Positions 11,901-22,900 of a stretch of 64,000 bases of DNA are shown piece after piece. Each line of letters starts with the position of its first letter. Positions within the stretch are counted from its first letter, which is position 1. Source of the DNA: Alitta virens (Eukaryota > Annelida > Polychaeta > Phyllodocida > Nereididae); contig OW028574.1 of the NCBI GenBank assembly GCA_932294295.1, positions 29,520,145 through 29,584,144 of the forward strand. Reading direction: 5' to 3'. A model generated the notes under the pieces. The model was not told the DNA's origin, did not search any database, and was given only the letters and a program-made list of their open reading frames with translations. A program made the translations under genes and the position numbers.

Positions 11901-12300
11901 TGCGCCCTCTAGCTAGAGGCTTTTAACATGACTTTGACCACTGTAAATAGAGGGTCAAGAGACGTCTCTCAACCTCTTGAGAGATGCCAAGATATGGTCA
12001 AAACACTGTTACACGAGATAGACGCCTGTAAGCTCCTATATCGGATAGCCACGCATTTTGCTGGTCCATTTGAGCTTAATTATAATGTATGATGATTCTT
12101 AAACGTAATACTGGTCAACAAATTACTGATACAGAACCATAAAAATAGGCCTACAAATACATGTAGGTTAATTAATAATATTAATTAGGCCTATATTCTT
12201 ATCTGTAGGCATGTTCCTAGTACTTTGTGCAGAAATCAGATAATCTGATCCCTTTTATCTAAAAAGAAAAAAGAAAAAAAGAAGGGGTGCGAGGGAGGAC
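11901..12300. other. No gene seen
   Basis: Spacer between the truncated RT and the tRNA-like sequence. It contains several 'taggcctaNa' words typical of this DNA and no coding frame. Confidence 0.45.
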
Positions 12301-12303
12301 TGT

Positions 12304-12400
12304 TCTAGATGAAAAAGAGTGGGACTCGAACCTACGACTCATGAATGCCTTCCTTGTGCTAATTTCTACCATCTTCCCAGCTGAGCTACCACGTCATGTA
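12304..12400 (-). repeat. tRNA-derived SINE head or tRNA pseudogene
   Basis: The minus strand contains perfect-looking RNA polymerase III boxes: TAGCTCAGCTGG (A box, about 12372-12383) and GGTTCGAGTCC (B box, about 12317-12327). They lie 44 bases apart. The T-stem has one mismatch and the sequence expected for the 3' acceptor strand does not pair with the 5' strand, so a functional tRNA is unlikely. The downstream T-rich stretch fits a SINE body or tail. Confidence 0.55.
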
Positions 12401-12470
12401 TGTCTAAGGGAGAAATCATTGCTATCTATCTGTAGTTCTATATATGAATAGGCCTAAATACTATTACTAT

Positions 12471-12472
<2 letters not shown>

Positions 12473-12542
<70 letters not shown>
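12473..12542. repeat. (TA)n microsatellite
   Basis: About 35 uninterrupted TA units. Confidence 0.95.
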
Positions 12543-12545
<3 letters not shown>

Positions 12546-12669
12546 TATGGTTATATTTCATATATGCAAAACATTCTCAATCAAAAAATGATACTCTGTA
12601 CAATACATGCTAGGCCTAGGCCTATATATCATTAAGGATATTTCTGATCATGCTGGTCGTAGTCCTGGT

Positions 12670-12747
12670 AAAATTATATGGCTATATAATACAAAATTAT
12701 ATGGCTATATAATACAAGTAAAATTATATGGCTATATTAATACAAGT
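12670..12747. repeat. Short tandem repeat, unit about 25 bp, three copies
   Basis: Three near-identical copies of 'aaattatatggctatatNa' followed by 'atacaa'. Confidence 0.8.
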
Positions 12748-12749
12748 TA

Positions 12750-15070
12750 GGTTTAAGCAACAGCCAGTTTGATATGATGCCTAAACTTCAGTTAGGCCGG
12801 AGTACACCAAATAGTTATGACTCCAGGTGTCGCCACTTGTACAATGAATTGCAAACTGTCTTGAAGCTTGTCCAGCAACTTCCAGAGCCTTGTGAACATA
12901 ACACCAGATGACAGCACAAAACATATAACCATGATGGAATACCTCATAGGGAGCGCTGTAGTAGCAATTAACGGAAGATATATATATTACACTACCCAAT
13001 GAAAGTGAGGATCTGAACAGGGTAGCTCAGCCCCCCCCCCCCCACAAATTAACTCAACAGCAGTGGGGCTCAACCCCTCCCCCCCCCCCCCCAACCTGTA
13101 AAATTTCCTTTGCCCCTCTGTAAATCTAACTTACAAATGTAATGACCTTATCACGAAAAAGTCTTTATTGTTAATTGGCACTTTCCTCCTTCTCAAGCAG
13201 CAATACCCTGCCTACGCCACTGACTGAACTCCCCGTCCCCACCACCCCACAGTACATGAGCATTGCAGTACTGTTAGTCCTACTTCTGTACTGCCCAATG
13301 GTGTAATTAATGTTATTACTATGATATATCTTGAGTATATTGCTTATGCCACACTTTCATATTTTGAAGCTTCTCAGATCGGCCCTGCGCCGACTGACTA
13401 ATAAAAAAATAACATGTCCCATGTTATTTAATATGAAATTGTCATTATTGAAATGAGTGACCCTTTAAAAAGTTATAGCTAACGACCTCACATACACAAT
13501 GAACTCGAGACCAATTCAATGTCAACAGTTTATTTCAAAATTACCAATATTTATTGATACATGAACTTAGATGTATTTTATATAATATTTGTGCATACAC
13601 ATGAAACAAAGTAAAAATATCCGGGAATAAATTCACATAATTTATTTTCAAATATATTTAATAATTTCTTGAACAATAGCAAGCAATAATAGAGAATGTA
13701 TTTCAAAATAGTTTATACATAAAATGTATTTGCATAAAATAAATAAATATCTTTGGAATTTTTATAGATTGCACAGATATACCGTAACATACATTTATCA
13801 GCACAGATGAAACATTCCATAATGGAGACCAGATCTGATAACAGTAGGTCCAGAGTACGTGCCACTCAGGGCAGACACTGATAAAGGTGACCTCAAAGCT
13901 TGCTAGGGCCCTGGTCATTGGCATAACACTGTCTCATATATTGTTTTTTTGCTTTTGTAAACTGCTACCATGTAACTCTGGTATCTGGTCATATACAACA
14001 TGTTAAAATACCTACCATAAATCCTCAACACAACACAATACAATACAATACAATACAATACAATAATAACATATGAGCCACTTGCTTTGGGCCATTTTGT
14101 ATATTTAATTGTATTAAAATAAGTCTATGGTAATTAAACAAGAGAAGTAGGGTGAGCAAACTTCTATATGCGGTACATCTATCAATAATAAAGATATGTA
14201 CAAAACGCTGTAACAACCAACACATGCACAGCAAAAAATTATACCAGCATTGATTACATGTATATGTAAAGGAACAACATTAATTTTGGTTTTTCACTGT
14301 GTGTACGTAGCGCTGCCCACCCCACCAAATAGCAAACATCCATATAATGTACAACGACTTTTCGAACTGATTGGAACATTTGATAAGAATTAAATCACCC
14401 CAACATTTGGGCAATAAATTAGTTTTCACCTCTTTTGACCTAACAAGTTCACTCCAGTATTCTTGTAGACTAATGGTCTGAATAACATAGGCAAGTAACT
14501 GAGGACATATACAGCTGTAACTGTTGTAACCATCATAAATTTACAGAGCAATAAAACACTAAAGAATTCCTGTCAGGTTGTCCTTTCATATGAGTATTTC
14601 ACTGGAACTTACCCATGACAACACCTATTTTGATGGTGAAAGTTTGGTTGGATGCAATCTATTTTTTTCATCAAGCTGGATGTACTTTTACAAATTCACC
14701 TCAGTTTAGGTATGTCAATATTTTTCATTTATACTGAAAGTCAACGTGGGTTCATGGCTGGCAGCGACTGCCTAGATAGCACTAGACATTGTTTTGACAT
14801 CGGCCCTAAGTGGGCGACCTCAGGCCATATATTTTAAATACTTGTTTTGTTTAAAAAAAATTGCTAAGTATATGATATTAGTCGTGTCATTCACGTAAAC
14901 TCATCTTTAAATGGTATCAAATATGATATAAATTGGTGTCGCAAGGAGTCTGGCATGTCAAAGAAAATCGGCCGACAATCACCATTCACTGGCATCCAGG
15001 GGCCTGTTCAGTATTAATTTCTGACTTTTAACTGTTCCTCTAAGGTCAAGCACTCTAAAAGAAGTAGCCA
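12750..15070. other. No gene seen; microsatellite at 14026-14066
   Basis: AT-rich spacer with two poly-C runs (near 13032 and 13079). One lies close to the 'ctacgccactgac' word at about 13203, which recurs elsewhere as 'gtggcgtag'. An (ACAAT)n run occupies about 14026-14066. No frame here has recognisable motifs or convincing splice sites. Confidence 0.5.
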
Positions 15071-15074
15071 TATA

Positions 15075-17384
15075 CAGTTGAATCTCTACCTGAAAGACCA
15101 CACTATCATGGGTCCCAGTCAGTGTCCGCAATATAAACATTCCCCCTATTCAATTGGCCAATGTGTTCAGTGGGAGGGGCATTACAGTTTTACTTTAATT
15201 TGATTGGTTAATAGGTCAATGACTTACAGATTATGTAACAAGTGTTTGCAGTGATAGTTTGATTACCATGTAACCAAAAAGTAGCATAAACAATGTCTGA
15301 AAATTTTGCAGGAACTGCACTTGACTTGACCTTTCACCTGCATCTCTTATATTTATAATGATCACAGAACTGTATCTCACATAACTCCACTTCTAGCAAT
15401 AATAAAATTATGCAGTTTTCTGCAAATCATATATTATGTTTTGTGCATAACTATTATATAATCCTTTTATTCATTCATTACAGCATTACTTTTTGTTTTA
15501 ATCAATTGTAGCCTGGGAAAAAATCAGATTGGGGGGGGGGGGGATTCGGTCAAAGGTCATGCTTCTAATTTTCTGATGTTCACTTTAGTAAACAAGTAAT
15601 ATTTATATTTGGCAAAATTCTAGCTCTGACTAGCACAACCAGATTGAAGTACACACAGAAAATATGTCATATGTAGATCTATCTGATTTTGCTTTCAGCA
15701 GAAATTAAAAATGCATCTTCCAGCAGAAATTAAAACATCATAATTTTATCATTAGAAGTGAAGTTTTGCCAACAATCCAAGAAAATAAATTCAATATCAA
15801 TTAAATTGAATGTAAATACTTGAATAGCTCAACTGATAGCTATTGATCACCAGCAAAATGTCTGACATAATTTGCGATCTTGACCTTAAATGTATGAAGT
15901 TAAACAACTCACGTGATTAATGAATTAACAGCGATGTCAATCATTAATCACAGCATGTCAATCAAACTTAAGCTCCACCCCCTGCAGTGACATAATGACA
16001 CTGAAATGATTACGCAATGTGAGCGGGCCCAGTCAAAACACCAACTAATTGTAACAACTGTTAACTGAATAGCCAGTCAAGTGTAATTGTTTACCAAGCG
16101 TCTAATAATGCAAACCATGCCTAGACCTATATAGATGATCGACAGCTCAGTTTTGTTGGGTTCAATGAACTTTTGACAGTTGTTGATTATATATTATTTA
16201 GCAAAAAGTGAGCAGTTTCTGAATATAGGCCAAGATTTAAGCCAAGGCAAAAAGTGTTTCTCACTCACTGAAGTGCAAAATAAATGTCATGCTAGTAGCT
16301 AAACAGTAAAATAATGATGAATTCCAGGTGTGTAGAAGGAAGACATTAAATTTTTGTTAAATAGTGTTAATTATACAAGTTTGCCTCAGCAGATTTTTGA
16401 TGTCAAATATATTAACCTGAGTGCCACTAATATTATAAAACATGAAAGGATTTTGTGTCTGACACTGTCTGAGTATTGAGGGCCATGCAGCAGTCTTCAT
16501 ATTTTTTCGTTGGATTATTTATAAAAACTTAACTTATCATTTTCAATGATGTGAAATGGTGAACCATCAAATTTGATCATTTCGTGCAATAGTCTTTCTA
16601 TGCACTCAGCTGGCTGTAGTGACAAGGGCACAGCTCAAATGTCCCCCCCCCCCTCCGAAAAAAACAAAAAAACAATTACTTTCACAATGTAGACAATATA
16701 TACACAACATGGTGGTGCATGCCAAATGTTGGTAACATACATCATGTCATTCATAAGCATGAAAATATTTTGATATTAATTATAATCAGGAGTCTATGTA
16801 AACCATCTGAAAACAGTGACAATTAAGCATTTAACTTCCAAACACCCTTAACATAAGTGTATAGTACTTAGCTGAAAGAAACATTGCTAACCCCCCCCCC
16901 CCCCTGTAGCTATTGTTTAGGTATATTGCACTGCACATAATATATAGGTCACTCCCTCTTTTTTCTGATCATAGGCCTAATATATTATAATCATTCAAAA
17001 CATGTATATTTTGTAGGTAATTATCATCCACGCTGTTTTGGTATAATTTTTTTTGTGGTTGCTATCATTTTTAAATGAAATTCTGCTAGATATTTTCCAC
17101 TATATGACTGAACTGATATCCTTCTGTAACTGTGTGATTATTATTAATAAATATGAGAATGGCATGTGATCTTGAAAGTCAAATGCAAACGCCTGCAAAA
17201 ATTTCCAGACATAGTTTATCTAAACCATAATTTCTTTGCTATTTTGTGCAGTAACACTCAATACTGTTACTATGTAGATTCAGTAAAATAAAATAGTTTT
17301 ACAAACCTGTCAATCACAACATAATATGCCTATTATAAACCAGGTGTTAGATGTAGTGTGGTCTTTAAGCTAGAGATCCAACTG
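15075..17384. mobile_element. TA-flanked element with diverged 30-bp terminal inverted repeats
   Basis: The left end (15075-15105) begins CAGTTGAATCTCTACCTG and the right end (about 17350-17384, reverse complement) begins CAGTTGGATCTCTAGCTT. Both continue into AAGACCACACTA. The 2310-bp segment is bounded by TA on each side, as in Tc1/mariner-type insertions. The ends differ at about five of 31 positions and no transposase frame is visible inside, so this is an old non-autonomous or decayed copy. A poly-G run (15532-15543) and poly-C runs (16641, 16891) lie inside. Confidence 0.6.
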
Positions 17385-17983
17385 TATTATTATGCTGGCA
17401 CAATGCCATATACATGATATATTACCCCCCTTAAGCACTCATCTGCAACTTTGCAAAATCGGCTGGAAAAATCGCGTAGTGTGAGACTGTGCGACAAATC
17501 GGCGCAAAAATCGCCAGCCCCGTGTTGGCCGACAAAATTGCATAATGTGAGCCCAGCTTATATAATATATATTATATAAAGCTATTTGTGAAATAAATAA
17601 TCTACAAAACAATGATTCTAACATTCAGTATATAAGTACTGTTCCAAATATGAACCGTAATAGATATCACTCATAAGGAAAAGAAGAGGCACTGATTGCC
17701 TAATCATTATAAATTTCCTAAATATTTTATGCATGGCAATAATACAAGACATATGAATTTCGGACATCACAGCATAATACTGCGGTACTGGGGTCACTGG
17801 TTACAGATGTTGCTATGGCAAAAATGACGTTTTGTGCAATTAAGTTCTAACAGCAAGCAGCTAAATGATGCTGCTCCATGAATATTCAACATTCAGAAAC
17901 ACGCCTAGAATTGATAATTTAATTAAAAACTCGAATTTGAGGTATTTCTTGTTTGTTTTCACTTGAACATATTAAAATATATA

Positions 17984-19022
17984 CAGTCCTAGGAAATCCT
18001 GCACACTGAGCATTTTACCCCTCTGCCACCACAAGCCCCACCGTTAAATTTAATGGTTTTACCAGATGATGCCACATGTGTGACACAACATATAGGCACT
18101 GTTAATGGAATTATCAGAAAGAAAGTCTAAGAAATATTTATCAAATCTGGAGGATACAAGCCATATTTGCTTTAAAATATTTATTCATGTCATTTCATCA
18201 AATTAAAAAAAATCACCACATACAAAAAAAATTAAATTATTTTTTCATGACATAAACATAAGCATTTATCCACGAACCTAAATGAATTTAAGCAATATTG
18301 GCACTATTACAGTTTTAAGTATATAAAAATAAGTACTTTATCATGTAATGTTTAAGACAGAAAAGGTGCATTCATTGGCACACTATAATATTCATTATTG
18401 GTGTGCAATGTTTTACCCTTCTAATAGCAGAAAAAAATAATAAAAATACAGGCCATTAAAAAAAATATTTAGTAACAGTAAAGGTGTCACAAAACTCGTG
18501 ACAATAAGCTCAGAAAAGCTTGGATAAATAGAGATTTATCCATGATTTTTATATATGAAAATCAATACACATTTTGGGCTTGATGTTCTAAAAAAAAAAA
18601 AAAAGACTTATTTGAGAAGTTATGCAATTATTAGCAATTCTTATAACTGAGTTAATTTGATAATTTCATAGTAAAATACGGTAAGTGACAATACATGCAT
18701 GCGACAAACAACTACTTCTATAATAGGCAAACTAGCTGCTTTTTATTTTGGTCAATGACTCAAATCATGGACGTAAAAGCTTTTACATCCATGCTCAAAT
18801 GGAATTTTATAAGGGTTAGTTGCAAACTTGTAGTACAGTACTAAATGGGGTTCTAAGTACTGACATGTATACTTCCTACTCTTGGGTGAGAGGGTTGTGG
18901 TTTTTCCATATGTGTCAACATGCAATTATAATGACATAAATCCGTGTTAAAAGTGACAAGGGTTACCTATGATGAAACAACCGCTCGCTGAGAGCGGTCC
19001 TCTGCAGGATTTCCTAGGACTG
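17984..19022. mobile_element. TA-flanked MITE-like element with identical 20-bp TIRs
   Basis: CAGTCCTAGGAAATCCTGCA at 17984-18003 is repeated exactly in inverted orientation at 19003-19022. A TA dinucleotide lies outside each end. The 1039-bp interior is AT-rich and has no transposase frame. The ends and TA duplication fit a Tc1/mariner-type non-autonomous element. Perfect TIRs suggest relatively recent mobilisation. It lies just downstream of the 3' end of gene B. Confidence 0.75.
18766..18793. repeat. 28-bp near-perfect palindrome
   Basis: An inverted repeat beginning catggacgtaaaagc, with one mismatched pair. It lies inside the MITE-like element. Similar palindromes starting 'catgga' occur at 42397-42425 and 44071-44098. 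Confidence 0.7.
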
Positions 19023-19206
19023 TATATGAAAAAAAATCCAACCTAGTTTAAATGACCAGTCAATCAGATTCCCAGCCTGACGCTGGCAAGTGTTCTCAAC
19101 AGTAGACTGCTGTTGTATCTTCAAGATAAAATTACCAAGTCATAATTAACAATGATTAACTATATCTAGGGTCAGTTATAACACTGACTAGCTAGCTAAC
19201 ACCCAT

Positions 19207-19230
19207 GAGATAGATAGATAGATAGATATA
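19207..19230. repeat. (GATA)n microsatellite
   Basis: About five GATA units. Confidence 0.85.
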
Positions 19231-19618
19231 TAGTTGTCTATGTAGTTGTTATACAAACACTTCAGTTATACTCTAAAACCAATACTATATATTTATGTAT
19301 ATCACAACATAATAGTCATATTTTAAAATGTAGGCTTTATCATTGGTGACGTTTTTTAATGAGTGAAATACAGAATATATGTAGGCCTTATATAATTAAA
19401 TATACTGTTTACTGTGTATGATAGTCTATGAACACTAAATTGATATTAAAACAATCATTACAAATTTCCTAGCATTCAGAATCGGTTTAAATTTTGACAA
19501 AATGTTTACTGGAAGTGAAGTAATCAGTATTTAATGTTTTATTGCCACAGTGCTTTTTATATGGAACCGAGAGGGGTACGGCGGGCGTATGGGTAGGGAG
19601 CAGGGGCTGGCGGGCAGG

Positions 19619-19624
19619 TTTATT
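19619..19624 (-). terminator. Candidate poly(A) signal of gene B
   Basis: AATAAA on the minus strand, about 150 bases past the gene B stop codon. A second AATAAA lies at 19538-19543. The assignment rests on position only. Confidence 0.35.
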
Positions 19625-19776
19625 GCCGGCCCCTGAAATGTCCGATTGGTGTGGTGAGATTAAACTTACAATACAAATAATAATAAAGAAACATTTTTCT
19701 TGTCAAATCGGATGTTAAGATAACTTTCACTGAGCAATTGTTGACTTTCATTTAACAGCAGAAAAAATAAATACAG

Positions 19777-19997
19777 TTAATCACAGAGTTCACATATAAA
19801 CGTTTGGCCATCTGAAGATGAGCACTCCATATGTGCCCATTTATGGCAAACCTGACACTTAATCCATGTGCCTCCAGTGGTCAGGTATGACATGGCACAA
19901 TAGAGGCACATGGCATCTTCTTCCTTCGCATCCTTTTTTGAAAGGAACTTCCTCTTCCTTGATTGCCTGTTTGCCATTTTCTTGGCATATGCCATTG
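19777..19997 (-). CDS. Gene B last exon: PHD-like C4HC3 finger
   Basis: Acceptor ttcttttcag|CA, phase 1, then 73 codons to TAA. A basic stretch (KKMANRQSRKRKFLSKK) suits a nuclear localisation signal. It precedes a finger with ligands CLYC, KCQVC, H-x2-C in KWAHMEC, and ICELC at the very end. Compact PHD-like fingers of this form often sit at the C-terminus of transposase-derived proteins (family knowledge). A chromatin-reader role is only inferred. Confidence 0.75.
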
Positions 19998-22900
19998 CTG
20001 AAAAGAACATTATACCTGCATATATATGTACTTGCATTTGTTGCAGGTAGGTTCTAGTTCATCCAAGATTGAACAAAGACCTGTCACAGAGAAAATCTTT
20101 CAGAGTGGTTTTGAATGAGATTCTCAGAATTTCCTTTATTTTGCTCCAAAAGATTAACCTCCATTTAAACCATAAAAAATTAGGTCAGAATTCTTAGGTT
20201 GTATTTTTTTTTCTACAGGAGCATCTCAAGGCAGTTGCCTATCGGAGCCATTATTCTCATAAATTTGCTCTGCCGCAACAGCAAGATCTATGAGGGTTCA
20301 TTAAATAAATAAAACTCCCAGAAGTTGTATAAAATGACGATTTACCGTTTTGTACAAGAATTTTTTTTTTTTTTATAAACTTTTAGGTTACGGCATCATT
20401 TGTACTATGTTGACATGGCTTTTTGTAATCGGCGCCCAGCGCCCGCTCCCAGCGCCCAGTGCTTTGATTACCCCAGCACATAGAGTACTCTTGTCTCCAT
20501 GCCCTAGAATAAAGTGTGACTGACCACTTCATTTGAACAACACTAAATCCTTTTCAACTCACTATATGCTATATTACATGACATTATATTTTGTATTTAT
20601 ATATGTGCACATGCTGTCTGTATAATTATAAAGCAGTGGCGTAGCCAGGATGTTGTTTGCCCTAGGAGAGAGGGGGCAACTGGTGGGGGGCGGGGGCTTT
20701 GGTTTGGCCTAGGAGTTATTAGTACTAATTACATAACTCGAATTAGATTCGTGCTGCCAGCTAGTCAAGACTAATAATTAATAGGCTTGTTTTGATGTTG
20801 ACTAAAATTTCTGTGTGGGGAAACCCTTGAAAACTATCTGAATAATATCTAAGAAGGATAAGATGGTAAGAATTTTGGGGTAACATCAGCAAAATATGGG
20901 CTATTACGGACTTTTAAGGAGTGAATTGCCCGAACAAACTATATTTTTCTGTAATTTTGATAAGATTTAACAAAATTTGCTTAAAACCCGTGCCCCCCTC
21001 ATCTATGACACTGCCCATGTGTAAAAGCAACTGTACATATGCTGTAGTTGAAAAGCAAATTAATGCTTAAAAAGCAGCATAATTTCCACAAAACGTTAAA
21101 GGGTCATTTTGGAGTGGGCATTAGGTGTGGGATTTGGGTGCTGGGCGCGGGCGCTGGGTGCCGATTACAAAAAGCCGCTGACATCCTAATATCTTTTATA
21201 CTATCACTTTCATCTGCCCTGTTTCTTAATAGCCAAACACTTTAATTTAGGAAATCAGGTGTCAAATGCGTATGAATTTTTTGATTTCAGGGAAATACTG
21301 TGAATGTGAATTTCACAATTTTTTTATTTCTGCAACATTTAAAAAAAAACAAGTAAAAAGAAGACTTATCGTATGGTTCTTTTGCAATAAAATAATTTAT
21401 TTTTTCCATATTCTGTTTCAAATAGTAATATCATTTGTATTTGATAGTATTATCATATAGTGATGATTTTTTCTGGCAAAAGAAAAGAGATGAAAATATG
21501 GTGCGCCAAGTGCTGCTTACTGTTGGTCAAGTAAAATAAATGACATTTTTCCCAGATTGCATTCCAAATCGGCCCAGCATCGTTTCCATGTAGCCCACTG
21601 TTGTAACAACATTAACACGCCAACATCTCGCCAAGGTTAAAACGATTTGGAATGCTATCTGGGTTGTGACGCAAAATATATAATGGCTTGGCATTAAAAA
21701 TCTACTGATAATACTCCAACTGAAGGTGCACTATATTCCTGCTATCAAGTTTTACTTCTTCATATTGGTAATTGTGTTATGTTAAAAAGTAATCTGAGAT
21801 GGTCATCCAAACCATTGCCCTAATTTTGCATGGTTTTCTCTGAGACAGGTCATTAAATATTATCTGGAGATCAGTGCCTAATTAAACAATGGTCACAATG
21901 ATCAGTTGCAGATAACGTGTATCCTAAGTGCATTAGAAAATCTTCAGAAATACAAAATATTTTGCTGCCATGGCAAACCATTGCATCTTATTTAGGTCAT
22001 TTTGGAGACCTAGTCAGGGAATTAGATAAAAAAGAATTTATTTTGGTTTTACAAAGTGCATAAAAATCATATGACACAGAGGCATTATTATCATGTAAAT
22101 ATATATCGTGAGTTTACCTTCAGATACACTGGGAACATTTTCAAGCTCTACTTCTGCAGACCTGGCAGTTTCTGCAATGAATTTCAAACATTACTAGTTA
22201 TTATGAAAGTCCTATGGGTGATATTACACAAGAAAATAACAGTTTCTGATTCTAAATTAAATAAAATGTAAATATTAGTTGCTATGAAATTCTAAGTCTT
22301 GTCTATGATACAGATTAATCATTGCCCTTAGAAACAACAAAAATGTTTGGCCTGTGTTACCTGACCTTTGCAGATTAACTGTGTTGCTGGCAAAGGGATT
22401 AATTACTTTAAATACTATGACAAAAACCATTATATTGTATAAAATATAATTACCTTCATTTGTCACCACAAGGTCATTGGTAGCCGCTGAAATTGATTAA
22501 AATGGAAAAATTACTTATGTAACATAAGTCTTGTCTATGATATACAGCATTAGATTAATCATTGCACTTATAAAAGTTTATATTGTATAAATATAATTAC
22601 CTTCATTTGTCACCACAAGGTCATTGGTAGCCGCTGAAATTGATTAAAATGGAAAAATTACTTATGTAACATAAGTCTTGTCTATGATATACAGCATTAG
22701 ATTAATCATTGCACTTATAAAAGTTTATATTGTATAAATATAATTACCTTCATTTGTCACCACAAGGTCATTGGTAGCCGCTGAAATTGATTAAAATGGA
22801 AAAATTACTTATGTAACATAAGTCTTGTCTATGATATACAGCATTAGATTAATCATTGCACTTATAAAAGTTTATATTGTATAAATATAATTACCTTCAT

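Noticed and set aside
12304..12400. Functional tRNA gene
   Set aside because: The internal boxes are good but the acceptor stem does not pair and the A-to-B spacing is long without a clear variable arm.
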